Below are positions 43,275-51,541 of a DNA stretch of 64,000 bases, one piece after another (position 1 is the stretch's first letter; the number at the start of each line of letters is the position of its first letter). This DNA is from Pontibacter russatus. GTDB lineage: Bacteria > Bacteroidota > Bacteroidia > Cytophagales > Hymenobacteraceae. The DNA lies in assembly GCF_009931655.1 (NCBI RefSeq), contig NZ_CP047984.1, positions 3,737,001-3,801,000 on the forward strand, given 5' to 3'. Position numbers and translations under genes: made by a program. Below the pieces are notes generated by a model. That model was not told where the DNA came from. It did not search any database and worked only from the letters and a program-made list of their open reading frames with translations.

Positions 43275-43922
43275 TTAAAGGCTTGGTTCAGGTGCGTCGA
43301 TGCAGTAGGTGAGCACGTGGTTTAGGATGGTGGCGTGCTGAATCTGGTACAATTTAGAAAAATTTTCGGTTTGCACACGCCCCAGCAGCACATTTGGTTC
43401 ATTGGCCGGGCACAGCAGCAGGTTTTCTTTTAGAATCAGCCGTTTTCGGCTATACAGTTTATATAAGGTTTCCTTGGCGCTCCAGTACAGGCAGGTGCTT
43501 GTTTCGTCGGAGGCGGTGTGCTGTTTTTCCTCCGCCGTCAGGAATTTGTCCTGTACACGCAGCGCTTTCGGGGTCACTAATTCAATATCTATGCCAACCT
43601 TATATTTATCTGAAAGTATAACGGCGACCAACTGCGGCGAGTGCGTGATGGAAACATACAGGGGGTTGCCGGGGAAGTAAGGCATGCCCTCTTCGGTGCG
43701 GGCCAGCACCAGTGGCTCCGCTGTGAATTTCTGCAGCAGCCCGTACACCAGCACCCGGCTGGCCAGCCACTCCAGCCGCCGTTTGGGGTGTACCTTGCCC
43801 GCTAGGGCGCTCACGTCGGCCTGTGGGGGCAGGGCGGCATATAAGGCGGCCTCCGGCTCCTGCAGTTGCCAGATTCCCAGCCAGGTGTGATTGTCAATTT
43901 TTTGGGTGATCAACAGGGGCAT
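43275..43922 (-). CDS. 4'-phosphopantetheinyl transferase superfamily protein
   Basis: Activates acyl-carrier or peptidyl-carrier proteins by adding the CoA arm. The 215-aa, two-lobed Sfp-type protein has the metal-binding VGIDIELVTPKALRV and the YWSAKETLYKLYSR motif with its catalytic Glu and Lys. The ATG at 43922 (MPLLITQKIDNHTWLG) was preferred to TTG six bases upstream. It is 11 bases upstream of the redoxin gene, so they may be cotranscribed. Its carrier protein target is unknown. Confidence 0.9.
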   Translation of the reverse strand: MPLLITQKIDNHTWLGIWQLQEPEAALYAALPPQADVSALAGKVHPKRRLEWLASRVLVYGLLQKFTAEPLVLARTEEGMPYFPGNPLYVSITHSPQLVAVILSDKYKVGIDIELVTPKALRVQDKFLTAEEKQHTASDETSTCLYWSAKETLYKLYSRKRLILKENLLLCPANEPNVLLGRVQTENFSKLYQIQHATILNHVLTYCIDAPEPSL

Positions 43923-44028
43923 AGGCAATAAGGCGTGGGTAAGGATGTTTTATATATACCCGGCAAACGGTTCGGGCGAATTGTTGTAAATTTAGCTAAA
44001 ATTAAAGCGGAAGCAGACAAAAGGCATC

Positions 44029-44958
44029 ATGGCCAGCAATATACAAGTACAGAAAATAACCACCCTCACCGGCCACCGCGACTGCGTGTACACCCTTGCG
44101 CCATCGGGGGAGGAGCACGTTTTCTTCTCGGCCGCCGGCGACGGCATGGTGGTGGCCTGGAATCTGAATGACCCGGACACCGGCGAACTGGTGGCCAAAG
44201 TGAGCGGCTCGGTGTATGCGCTCCGCTATATACCCGGCCGCAACCTGCTGCTCATCGGCCAGAACCAGGAGGGCCTGCAGGTCATCGACCTGAAAGATAA
44301 GAAAATACGGAAGTCGGTACCGCTGCCGAAGGCGGCCATTTTTGATATTCTATATATACCGGAACTGGAGAAAATTTTCGTGGGCATGGCCGGCGGCGCT
44401 GTCTGCGTGGTCAGCGGCGACACGTTTGAGCTGCAGACCCTTATCCGGAAATCGAGCCAGAGCGCCCGCAGCCTGGCCTACAACCCGCAAACGCAGGAAC
44501 TGGCCGTGGGCTACAGCGACAACGTCATCCGGATATATGATGCGGCCAGCCTGGAGCTGAAGCACGAGATGGATGCGCACGCCAACTCGGTTTTCACGGT
44601 GGCTTACTCGCCGGACGGCAAACTGTTGCTCACGGGCAGCCGCGACGCGCACCTGCGGGTGTGGGAGGTAGAGCAAAACTACAAAGAGCGCGGTTACACC
44701 ATCGCCCACATGTACACCATCAACCACATCACCTACAGCCCCGACGGCCGGTTTTTCGCCACCTGCAGCATGGACAAATCGATAAAAGTGTGGGATGCGC
44801 AGACCTTTAAACTGCTGAAAGTGATAGACAAGGTGCGCAACGCCAGCCACGGCACATCGGTGAATAAATTATTTTGGTCGGCTCATCAGAATCAGTTAGT
44901 TTCGTGTAGTGACGACCGCACCATTTCGGTTTGGGATATAAAACAGGTTGAGTTATGA
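44029..44958 (+). CDS. WD40-repeat protein
   Basis: A 309-aa cytosolic beta-propeller. Repeats are visible as TGHRDCVYTLAPSG...GDGMVVAWNL, HANSVFTVAYSPDGKLLLTG...AHLRVWEV, ITYSPDGRFFATCSMDKSIKVWDA and SCSDDRTISVWDI, giving about seven blades in total. There is no signal peptide. The stop overlaps the DivIVA-like gene start by 4 bases (ATGA), so the two are translationally coupled and likely act together. No enzyme domain; probably a protein-interaction platform. Confidence 0.92.
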   Translation: MASNIQVQKITTLTGHRDCVYTLAPSGEEHVFFSAAGDGMVVAWNLNDPDTGELVAKVSGSVYALRYIPGRNLLLIGQNQEGLQVIDLKDKKIRKSVPLPKAAIFDILYIPELEKIFVGMAGGAVCVVSGDTFELQTLIRKSSQSARSLAYNPQTQELAVGYSDNVIRIYDAASLELKHEMDAHANSVFTVAYSPDGKLLLTGSRDAHLRVWEVEQNYKERGYTIAHMYTINHITYSPDGRFFATCSMDKSIKVWDAQTFKLLKVIDKVRNASHGTSVNKLFWSAHQNQLVSCSDDRTISVWDIKQVEL

Positions 44959-45929
44959 AGATTACACCATTAGAAATCAGGCAGAAAACATTTGAAAAGG
45001 CTTTCAGGGGGTTGGACAAGGACGAGGTATACGCCTTTTTGATGACCCTCTCGCAACAGTGGGAAAAGCTGCTGGACGAAAACAAGGACCTGCGCATGAA
45101 ACTGGACGCCTCGCACCGCGAAACCCAGAAACTGCGGGAGGTGGAATCTTCGCTGTACAAAACCCTGAAAACCGCCGAGGACACCGGCAGCAGCATTGTG
45201 GAGCAGGCCAACAAAGCCGCAGAACTGCGGGGCCGGGAAGCCGAGCTGAAAGCAAACGAGCTGCTGAACCAGGCCCGCCACCAGGCGCGCCAGGTGCTGG
45301 AGGAGGCCACGAAGCAATCAGAGAGGCTGGTGGCTGAGATGCAGCAGGAGGTGAAGGCCCTGGAGCAGGATTACCAGCGCATGGAGGGCCACCTCGACAC
45401 GATGGTGCGCGACCTGAAGAACCTGGCCAACGAGGCGCTGGAGCGGGCCGAGAAGACAAAGGCAAAACCTAAAACCACCACACAGAGTATTCTTTCAAGA
45501 GCCGCCGACGTGAAAGTAGAGAGCGCGGAGCTGCTGAAAAGCCTGAAAGATATGAAAACGACAAACGAAACCAAGCCGATTCAATTGGCAGAGACCACTG
45601 CAGCCAACGCGCCTGTGGCAGCCATCGGCAACAATTACCACCCGCTCGGCGACCCCGCGCCGGGCGTGACGCAGCCACAACCTGAGGTGCCCAGCCCGGT
45701 AGAGCCAACCGTGCCGAACATTCCGTCGCCGGAGATTGAGCAGCCGTCGCCGGACTACCCGGGCCGCGTGCCGGCACCGGGCATTGAGCAGCCCATACCG
45801 GACATACAGCCCGTCACCCCGGACCAGCCGGAGATTCAGCCGCCGCTCACCGAGCCGTCGCGCAACAGCCAGAGCGGCCGCGTGCCCGTGCGCGAAACCG
45901 CCGGCTCTTTCTTCGACGAGATAGGCTAG
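44955..45929 (+). CDS. DivIVA-domain coiled-coil protein
   Basis: A 324-aa protein whose N-terminus MKITPLEIRQKTFEKAFRG followed by LDKDEVYAFL closely follows the DivIVA lipid-binding domain. A long parallel coiled coil (residues about 45-165) and a Pro-rich tail (from about 215, PSPEIEQPSPDYPGRVPAPG) follow, ending SFFDEIG. DivIVA proteins of Gram-positive bacteria mark curved membranes at poles and septa; the role in Bacteroidetes is not well described. It is coupled to the WD40 gene and precedes folB by 6 bases. Confidence 0.9.
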   Translation: MKITPLEIRQKTFEKAFRGLDKDEVYAFLMTLSQQWEKLLDENKDLRMKLDASHRETQKLREVESSLYKTLKTAEDTGSSIVEQANKAAELRGREAELKANELLNQARHQARQVLEEATKQSERLVAEMQQEVKALEQDYQRMEGHLDTMVRDLKNLANEALERAEKTKAKPKTTTQSILSRAADVKVESAELLKSLKDMKTTNETKPIQLAETTAANAPVAAIGNNYHPLGDPAPGVTQPQPEVPSPVEPTVPNIPSPEIEQPSPDYPGRVPAPGIEQPIPDIQPVTPDQPEIQPPLTEPSRNSQSGRVPVRETAGSFFDEIG

Positions 45930-45935
45930 CCATAT

Positions 45936-46292
45936 ATGGGACAGATTGCGCTGGAGGGGATGGAGTTCTTCGCTTTCCACGGCTTTTATGACGAGGAGCA
46001 GAAGATCGGCAACAAGTACGGCGTCGATTTATATATAGACACCGACCTGCGCCGCGCCGCCGAAAGCGACGACCTGCACCAGACCGTGAACTACGAGGTG
46101 CTGTACAAGCTGGTGCTGACCGAAATGAAAGCGCCCGCCCGCCTGCTCGAGCACCTGGGCCACCGCATCATCGACAAGGTATATGAGAAATTCCCGTTTG
46201 TGGTGTCGGTGAAGGTGCAGGTATATAAATTCAACCCCCCGCTCGGCGGCATCTGCAAATGGGCGAAAGTCAGTTTAGAGGAAGCAAGGTAA
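45936..46292 (+). CDS. folB: Dihydroneopterin aldolase
   Basis: Converts dihydroneopterin to 6-hydroxymethyl-dihydropterin in folate synthesis. The 118-aa protein has the family start IALEGMEFFAFHGFYDEEQKIG with catalytic Glu-Glu and the Tyr/Lys-containing NYEVLYKLV, and ends with the PLGGICKWAKVSLE strand. Third gene of the WD40-divIVA-folB run; functional connection with the two upstream genes is not evident. Confidence 0.94.
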   Translation: MGQIALEGMEFFAFHGFYDEEQKIGNKYGVDLYIDTDLRRAAESDDLHQTVNYEVLYKLVLTEMKAPARLLEHLGHRIIDKVYEKFPFVVSVKVQVYKFNPPLGGICKWAKVSLEEAR

Positions 46293-46316
46293 GCTTCTGT
46301 TTGCTTCAGCATATAT

Positions 46317-46352
46317 AAAAACTGCCAGCGCTGAAAAGGGCTGGCAGTTTTT
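46317..46352 (+). terminator. Terminator after folB
   Basis: AAAAACTGCCAGC (46317-46329) pairs with GCTGGCAGTTTTT (46340-46352), a 13-bp stem followed by T-rich sequence, 24 bases after the folB stop. Confidence 0.85.
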
Positions 46353-46365
46353 GCGTTTGTCGTAT

Positions 46366-46561
46366 CCAACCACCCCTGCCCCTCCTTATCCAAGGAGGGG
46401 AGTTTTCTTACTACTGCTTCTTCCTCCCTCATGGCAAACGTCTGGTAGGTATATATGAAATGTTAGTACTCGCGGCTATGTCTTCAACTATAATCTTTAG
46501 TTTTAAAAGTAGCATTTGCAGACTCCCCTCCTTAGAAAAGGAGGGGCAGGGGTGGCTGGGG
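46366..46561. repeat. Facing pair of REP-like units
   Basis: Unit A (46366-46402) contains CCACCCCTGCCCCTCCTT and a CCCCTCCTT/AAGGAGGGG hairpin (46379-46400). Unit B (46521-46561) is its inverse with few changes, its hairpin at 46525-46546. The pair, about 195 bp long, lies between two convergent genes and looks like a twin-REP element. Confidence 0.75.
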
Positions 46562-46576
46562 CGTACAAAAGCAAAC

Positions 46577-46617
46577 GGGAGTAAAAACAGTAGCTGACTG
46601 ACACCGTTTTTACTCCC
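46577..46617 (-). terminator. Terminator of the sugar-phosphate isomerase-like gene
   Basis: GGGAGTAAAAAC (46577-46588) pairs with GTTTTTACTCCC (46606-46617), a 12-bp stem 30 bases after the stop of the minus-strand gene; outer bases AAAAGCAA/TTGCTTTT partly extend it. Confidence 0.7.
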
Positions 46618-46646
46618 ATTGCTTTTAGTCGATTCGAAAGTCTGCC

Positions 46647-47498
46647 TTACTGCAGTTCTTTCACGGTTTCCCTGAAGTAGGCCACGCTCGCCTGCACATC
46701 GGGCACGTTGTTGTCCCAGTTGTGCTCATACTCAACCGAGAACAAGCCTTCGAAGCCCTGTCTTTTAAGCTCCTGCAGTACCGCGTCCACCTGATTTACT
46801 CCCTGGCCCCAATGCACGTCATGGGCATTTCTGCTTTTTTCATTCAGGTCCTTCATGTGCAGCTGCACGATGTGGCCCTCCAGTTTTTTCAGGGACTCCA
46901 CCGGGTCTAAGCCGGAGCGCACCCAGTGGCCGATATCAGCGCAGGCGCCTATCCGCTTGCTTTGCCCCTGCAGCGCACTCAGCACCACATCCGGGTTCCA
47001 GTAGTGCGAAGGCTGCGGGTGGTTGTGGATGGCCAGGTTAATTTCATACTCGTCGCAGAGTTGCGAGAGCAGGGGGAGGAATTTCTCATTGGGCTCGGAG
47101 GTGATGTTCTCCATGCCCATGGCTTTGGCAAACTCAAATATCTGCCGCCAGTCGGCTTCGTTGTCGGCCCCGACCACGCCGTAAGAAACGGCCTTCACGC
47201 CTTTCTCTTTCAGCATTTTCAGAATCTGCTCCCTTTTTTCCGCAGGCATGTGGTAGTCCATTTTGCCCTCAATGCCCCCACCGATGGTCTGGCCCGGGAA
47301 AGCCTCCACGTACTTCAGGTTACATTCCCTGATTTTATCGATGGCCTCGAAAAAAGTGAAACGGTTGAAGGTATAGGCCTGGGCGCCGAGCTTCCAGTCG
47401 AGTTTGGCCTCCGGTGTTTCTATGTTGGCTTGCTGGCTGCCCGCACAGGAGGTGAACAGGCATAAAACGAAAAGCAGAATGGGGTACATGTTTTTCAT
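46647..47498 (-). CDS. Lipoprotein of the sugar phosphate isomerase/epimerase (xylose-isomerase-like TIM barrel) family
   Basis: A 283-aa protein exported as a lipoprotein (MKNMYPILLFVLCLFTSC, lipobox Cys18). The barrel shows metal-ligand segments: YVEAFPGQ, ENITSEPNE, LAIHNHPQP, CADIGHWVRSG, VQLHMKDLNE and FSVEYEHNW, the standard pattern of AP-endonuclease-2-like isomerases. Its substrate is probably a sugar or inositol derivative in the periplasm; no sugar locus is adjacent. The lipobox rules out a cytosolic location. Confidence 0.9.
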   Translation of the reverse strand: MKNMYPILLFVLCLFTSCAGSQQANIETPEAKLDWKLGAQAYTFNRFTFFEAIDKIRECNLKYVEAFPGQTIGGGIEGKMDYHMPAEKREQILKMLKEKGVKAVSYGVVGADNEADWRQIFEFAKAMGMENITSEPNEKFLPLLSQLCDEYEINLAIHNHPQPSHYWNPDVVLSALQGQSKRIGACADIGHWVRSGLDPVESLKKLEGHIVQLHMKDLNEKSRNAHDVHWGQGVNQVDAVLQELKRQGFEGLFSVEYEHNWDNNVPDVQASVAYFRETVKELQ

Positions 47499-47740
47499 GT
47501 TTCAAAGATTTTTAAGGCTTGGGTTTATTATAAGGTTAAACCGGTTTGATGGCTCTGAGGGATTCTTAAGCCAGCGCGCTATATAACCACTGCTCCTAAA
47601 GTTAAGAGGTAGGATGTCATAATCAAAACAACCCCTGGTCTTAGCTATATATAGGTTCAGGGTTGAGATGAGTACGGGAACAAAGCCCCAGGATATATAA
47701 TCCAGTCCCACTGCTTCGAAAGGAGCGGCGGGATATAAAA

Positions 47741-48721
47741 CTACACCAGCTTCAGCAATTCCGACGCCGCCGCGAAAGCCGATTTCTGCCCTTCCTTCAC
47801 CTGCGCCGTGATGCCGGGCAGCTGCTCCTTTACCTGCTGGTTGGCATAAAATCGCTCCTCCAGGCCCTGCCGGATGGCCTCCTGCAACCACTGCAGGTTC
47901 TGGTCGCGACGCTTCTGTCCGAAAAAGCCGTTGCTTTGCGTAAGTTGAAGGTAATCATATATAGCTTGCCAGATGGTGTCGAGGCCGGTTTTGGAGAGGG
48001 CGGAACAGGTGCTGACCTGTGGCAGCCAGCCGGAAACTGCTTTCGGGTACAGGTGGAGGGCGCTCTGGTACTCGGCGCGGGCGGCGTTGGCTTTGTCCAC
48101 ATTGGCTCCGTCGGCCTTGGTGATGGCGATGGCGTCGGCCATTTCCATGATGCCCCGCTTGATGCCCTGCAGCTCGTCGCCGGCGCCAGCCAGCATCAGC
48201 AGCAAAAAGAAATCCACCATGCCATGCACCGCCGTCTCCGACTGCCCCACCCCCACCGTTTCCACGACAATCATATCAAAGCCCGCCGCCTCGCAAAGGA
48301 CAATGGACTCGCGGGTGCTCCGGGTCACGCCGCCAAGCGATTTGCCCGCCGGGGAGGGACGGATAAAAGCCTGCGGATTGGTGGCCAGCGCGTCCATGCG
48401 GGTTTTGTCGCCCAGGATGCTGCCGCCGGAGCGCTGGCTGGTCGGGTCGATGGCCAGCACCGCCAGCTTTTTCTGCTGCTCCCGGATCAAGTAGAGGCCA
48501 AAGGCTTCGATAAATGTGCTCTTTCCTACGCCGGGCACGCCCGTGATGCCCACCCGCACAGAGTTGCCCGCGTGTGGCAGCACCGCCCGGATGACCTCCT
48601 GCGCCAGTTCCTGGTCGGAGGGGAGCCTGCTTTCCACCAGCGTGATGGCACGGCTCAGCAGCACCCGGTCTCCGGCCAGAATGCCTGCTATATAGGTATC
48701 AGCACTGAATCGCTTGGCCAA
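47741..48721 (-). CDS. meaB: Methylmalonyl-CoA mutase-associated GTPase MeaB
   Basis: G3E-family chaperone that protects and reloads B12-dependent methylmalonyl-CoA mutase. The 326-aa protein has Walker A GVPGVGKST (about 60-68), the IDPTSQRSGGSILGDKTRM segment specific for MeaB/ArgK, VVETVGVGQSE and the guanine-specificity motif ITKADG. The mutase genes lie 3 kb upstream on the same strand but are separated by other genes and by terminators. A TAAATTTG box is 41 bases upstream. Confidence 0.96.
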   Translation of the reverse strand: MAKRFSADTYIAGILAGDRVLLSRAITLVESRLPSDQELAQEVIRAVLPHAGNSVRVGITGVPGVGKSTFIEAFGLYLIREQQKKLAVLAIDPTSQRSGGSILGDKTRMDALATNPQAFIRPSPAGKSLGGVTRSTRESIVLCEAAGFDMIVVETVGVGQSETAVHGMVDFFLLLMLAGAGDELQGIKRGIMEMADAIAITKADGANVDKANAARAEYQSALHLYPKAVSGWLPQVSTCSALSKTGLDTIWQAIYDYLQLTQSNGFFGQKRRDQNLQWLQEAIRQGLEERFYANQQVKEQLPGITAQVKEGQKSAFAAASELLKLV

Positions 48722-48761
48722 GGGCGTGCGGGGTTAGGTTCAGGGATAGGGACTTCTCCCA

Positions 48762-48769
48762 CAAATTTA
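48762..48769 (-). promoter_or_regulatory. -7 box of meaB
   Basis: TAAATTTG on the minus strand matches TAnnTTTG. Confidence 0.5.
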
Positions 48770-48887
48770 AACTTATTGCGCAAAGCGCCATAGCCAGCCG
48801 GTGCGAAGGGCGTAAATCGCGGCGGTGTTTCCTGTTCAGGAAATCAGTAATGAAATGATTTTAGGATGAGACCTTTAGGATTAACAA

Positions 48888-48923
48888 CAAGAAAGCCAGC
48901 CTATATACAAGCTGGCTTTCTTG
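48888..48923 (-). terminator. Terminator of the 49-kb secreted propeller gene
   Basis: CAAGAAAGCCAGC (48888-48900) and GCTGGCTTTCTTG (48911-48923) form a perfect 13-bp stem around a 10-base loop, 26 bases after the stop. Confidence 0.8.
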
Positions 48924-48949
48924 TGCAGTATATATGGCAGGAATCAAAT

Positions 48950-50065
48950 CTAAAGCCCCTGTGCAAAGTTGGGCAGGCCCAGATCGCTTTTCTGTTTTCC
49001 CAGGTGGAAGCCGTCGTCGGTGTAGGTGCTGGCCTTGCCTTTGGCGTTGGGGTTGCTGATGACGCCAAGGTAGCTGTTGCCCTGCCGGGCCACATATACC
49101 TTCCCGTCCGGGCCCAGTTGCAGCGCCCCGATGCGGGGGCTGGCGGAGGTGCCCACCACCACCGCCGATTTGGCGATGGCATCGGCGCTGCCCGCAGCCA
49201 GATCGAACTGGATGACCTGCGCCTTGCCGCCGCCCACGCCATTGGCCGTGCCATACAGCTTGGTGCCATCCGGCGAGAACACCACCCCATAGGCTTCTTC
49301 ATATCCCTTCAGCAGGATGGGGTCTGACACCTTTCCGGTGCTGCGGTCGAATGAAAGGACCTCAAAGTTGCTATCGGCATCCCAGAGGGCGGCGGCCAGT
49401 CTGGTGCCGTCCGGGGAGGGCACCAGGTAGCCGATGGCTTTGCGGTTAGGGCCGCCATGCACCGTGCCCACGTTGCTCAGCACCGGCTGCACGCTCACCC
49501 CATCCGCTGACACCAGATAGGCGATATAGCCGTTGCTGTTCCAGCGGTGCGCGATCACCCACCAGTCGCGGTTGTTACTGTGGCGCACGGCGGTGAGTTT
49601 CTCGGTGGACGGGGCAATCAGGAAGTTGTTGCGCGACACGATATCGCCGTTGCCCTCTGCCTTCGTCATATCCACCACGGTATAGCGCAGGCCGTCCGAC
49701 TGGGCCTGTATGTCGGTGGTGAAGATATAGTAGGTGCTGTCGGTGCCCGGCTTCGGCAAAATCAGCGCCGACTGGGTAGAGGATTTGCCGCCCATCAGGC
49801 CGTTGCCGTTGGGCATGACGCGGTGGTTGCGGTTCCAGACGGTGATGCCGTTGGTATATAAAAGCAGGTTGCCGTCTTTATCCGACAAAGTGGCGCTGCC
49901 TTCCTCGGTAAACAGCCGGCTGTTGGTGGCGGTGGCAGAGTCGCCGGAAAAAATAATGCCTGCGCCTTTGCCGAAGTACCAGTGCGCTTTCTCGCCTTGC
50001 GCAGAGGCCGTAAAGCCGCTGACAAAAAGAACAACGGCCGCTGCCAGGTGTCTGAAGTTGATCAT
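48950..50065 (-). CDS. Secreted beta-propeller-like protein
   Basis: A 371-aa exported protein (MINFRHLAAAVVLFVSGFTASAQ signal). Residues 24-60 (EKAHWYFGKGAGIIFSGDSA) and the repeated VPSPDGTRLAAALWD, VFSPDGTKLYGTAN and LQLGPDGKVYVAR match the N-terminal propeller found in large Bacteroidetes surface proteins. Here it ends at the propeller (DLGLPNFAQGL), without PKD repeats or a type IX sorting domain, so it is short for that family. A TACGTTTG box lies 35 bases upstream. Confidence 0.85.
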   Translation of the reverse strand: MINFRHLAAAVVLFVSGFTASAQGEKAHWYFGKGAGIIFSGDSATATNSRLFTEEGSATLSDKDGNLLLYTNGITVWNRNHRVMPNGNGLMGGKSSTQSALILPKPGTDSTYYIFTTDIQAQSDGLRYTVVDMTKAEGNGDIVSRNNFLIAPSTEKLTAVRHSNNRDWWVIAHRWNSNGYIAYLVSADGVSVQPVLSNVGTVHGGPNRKAIGYLVPSPDGTRLAAALWDADSNFEVLSFDRSTGKVSDPILLKGYEEAYGVVFSPDGTKLYGTANGVGGGKAQVIQFDLAAGSADAIAKSAVVVGTSASPRIGALQLGPDGKVYVARQGNSYLGVISNPNAKGKASTYTDDGFHLGKQKSDLGLPNFAQGL

Positions 50066-50099
50066 GGTGAGGGTGCTTTATTCCTGAACGAAGGATTTG

Positions 50100-50107
50100 C
50101 AAACGTA
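50100..50107 (-). promoter_or_regulatory. -7 box of the 49-kb secreted propeller gene
   Basis: TACGTTTG on the minus strand matches TAnnTTTG, 35 bases before the ATG. Confidence 0.55.
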
Positions 50108-50168
50108 GTGCCAAGTGTGCCTGCGGCCTGCGTTTATAGCGGGCAGCGAGCAAAATACGCCATAAAAA

Positions 50169-50192
50169 AGAGACGCAACACGTTGCGTCTCT
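50169..50192 (-). terminator. Terminator of the Thr/Gly-rich lipoprotein gene
   Basis: AGAGACGCAAC (50169-50179) and GTTGCGTCTCT (50182-50192) are exact complements; on the minus strand a TTTTTT run follows. Confidence 0.85.
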
Positions 50193-50222
50193 CCATTCAT
50201 TAAGATTTCCTATATGATGGGG

Positions 50223-50519
50223 TTACCTGCCGGTTGTGCCTCCCGTCGTGCCACCAGTAGTTCCTCCTGTCGTGCCCGTGGTGGTGCCATCGGTAGTGCC
50301 CGTTGTCGAACCGGTTGTGGTTGTTCCGGCCGTGGTGGCGCCAGTCGACCCGCTGGCGTCCAGGGTGTCGGTCATGTCGTCTTCAGGGCCGGTGATCTGG
50401 GTGTCGCCGCTGGTGGATTCGGGTGGCATGTCGCCATTGTTGCCTTCCGCGCAGGAGCTTAGGGAGAGCGTTGCCCCCATACATAGCGCTGCGGCAAGTG
50501 TTATATATTGTCTTTTCAT
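50223..50519 (-). CDS. Thr/Gly-repeat lipoprotein of unknown function
   Basis: A 98-aa lipoprotein: MKRQYITLAAALCMGATLSLSSC signal with Cys23, an acidic stretch (NNGDMPPESTSGDTQITGPEDD), then about 45 residues of TTGxTGGTTGG-type repeats to the end. The repeats are imperfect at DNA level (CCNGTTGTGCC-like units on the plus strand). A disordered surface or periplasmic tail is likely. The ATG at 50519 puts the signal first. Confidence 0.7.
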   Translation of the reverse strand: MKRQYITLAAALCMGATLSLSSCAEGNNGDMPPESTSGDTQITGPEDDMTDTLDASGSTGATTAGTTTTGSTTGTTDGTTTGTTGGTTGGTTGGTTGR

Positions 50520-50654
50520 AGCTTTCAAACGTGATGGTTTACAGATGGTAATGTTGTACGATATCCGCGCCCGCGCCGTTAGAATTTGATGCGAATTTTC
50601 TCAGCAGGGGCACCGGCCAGTTTTCCCACGCAATATATAACCCCGATACTGATA

Positions 50655-51053
50655 CTACTGCAGGAAGGGCTTTTTCCGGAACGACACCTGGCTCATGGCG
50701 TCCTTTTCATATATGGCTACGGCATATGGCCGGTATTGCTGTTCGAAATTTTCCTCTCCCGGATACACTTCGGTGGGTGCCGGATTTCCCTGCAGAAAGA
50801 AATATACCCTGGTGTTGCCGTATTTGGTGTGCGGCATATAGTCGCCGTAAGCCTGCATTTCCTCCCACAGCGTGTCGGCCACCGTCACGGCATGTATGCG
50901 CACGATGGGGCCGGTGTTGTTCTCGTTCCGGTACATGGCCACCTCTTTGAAGTCGCCCTCCAAATCCTGCGGCCCGGGCTGCGAGAAGGAATCATATATA
51001 AACCAGACGATGAGAATGGCTGACAGGGCAATAAGGAGGTGTTTCAGTTTCAT
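50655..51053 (-). CDS. Membrane-anchored hypothetical protein
   Basis: A 132-aa product with one N-terminal helix (LLIALSAILIVWFIYDSF) and a soluble domain of about 110 residues (VAMYRNENNTGPIVRIHAVTVADTLWEEMQAYGDYMPH). No lipobox and no known family. It ends FRKKPFLQ. Location is probably periplasmic, tethered to the inner membrane. Confidence 0.7.
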   Translation of the reverse strand: MKLKHLLIALSAILIVWFIYDSFSQPGPQDLEGDFKEVAMYRNENNTGPIVRIHAVTVADTLWEEMQAYGDYMPHTKYGNTRVYFFLQGNPAPTEVYPGEENFEQQYRPYAVAIYEKDAMSQVSFRKKPFLQ

Positions 51054-51114
51054 GTGTGATTAATTGGTAGTGCCAGTCAGAACACAGTTAACCCGCCACT
51101 GCGCGTAAAGTTAT

Positions 51115-51475
51115 ATGCACGCCAAATATAAAGCATGCAATCCTGATGGCATCTACTTCCTTGCCCTCACAGTGTTGGAATGGGCCGACGTGTTTGCCCG
51201 GCGTAATTACAGTGCGTTGGTCTGTGACAGCCTATATTACTGTCAGAAAAAGAAAGAACGGACACTTTACGCCTGGTGCATCAGGACGAATCCAATACAC
51301 TTAATCTGCTCTTCACCGAAACTGACGGATGTTTTGCGCAACCTGAAGAAATATATGTCAAGGCATACAGTGGAAGCCATCAGCACAAAGCCGTAAAAAC
51401 TGGCTGCTGGGCAATCTAAAAGCGAGCCCGGAGACTCGTACACACGGAGCGTCACCGGTTGGATACCGGCGCTAG
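51115..51475 (+). pseudogene. Decayed REP-associated / IS200-like Y1 transposase
   Basis: The frame from the ATG at 51115 (NPDGIYFLALTVLEWADVF, SLYYCQKKKERTLYAWCI, DVLRNLKKYMSRHTVEAI) matches the first 90 residues of Bacteroidetes RAYT/IS200-like transposases. It stops early (TAA at 51394-51396), and another frame resumes the family's next block as SRKNWLL before a TAG at 51473. The HUH motif, normally NHxHLI, reads NPIHLI, so a metal-binding His is lost, and the Tyr region is gone. A remnant, not an active transposase. Confidence 0.75.
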
Positions 51476-51478
51476 GCA

Positions 51479-51535
51479 ATGGGTTATATATGGCCACGGC
51501 TGCATATAATGAGCTGTGGCCATATACAAACCCAT
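51479..51535 (-). terminator. Imperfect long hairpin after mutB
   Basis: ATGGGTT...TATATGGCCAC on the left and GTGGCCATATA...AACCCAT on the right pair with a few mismatches around an AT-rich loop, 7 bases after the mutB stop. Confidence 0.6.
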
Positions 51536-51541
51536 TACCGG

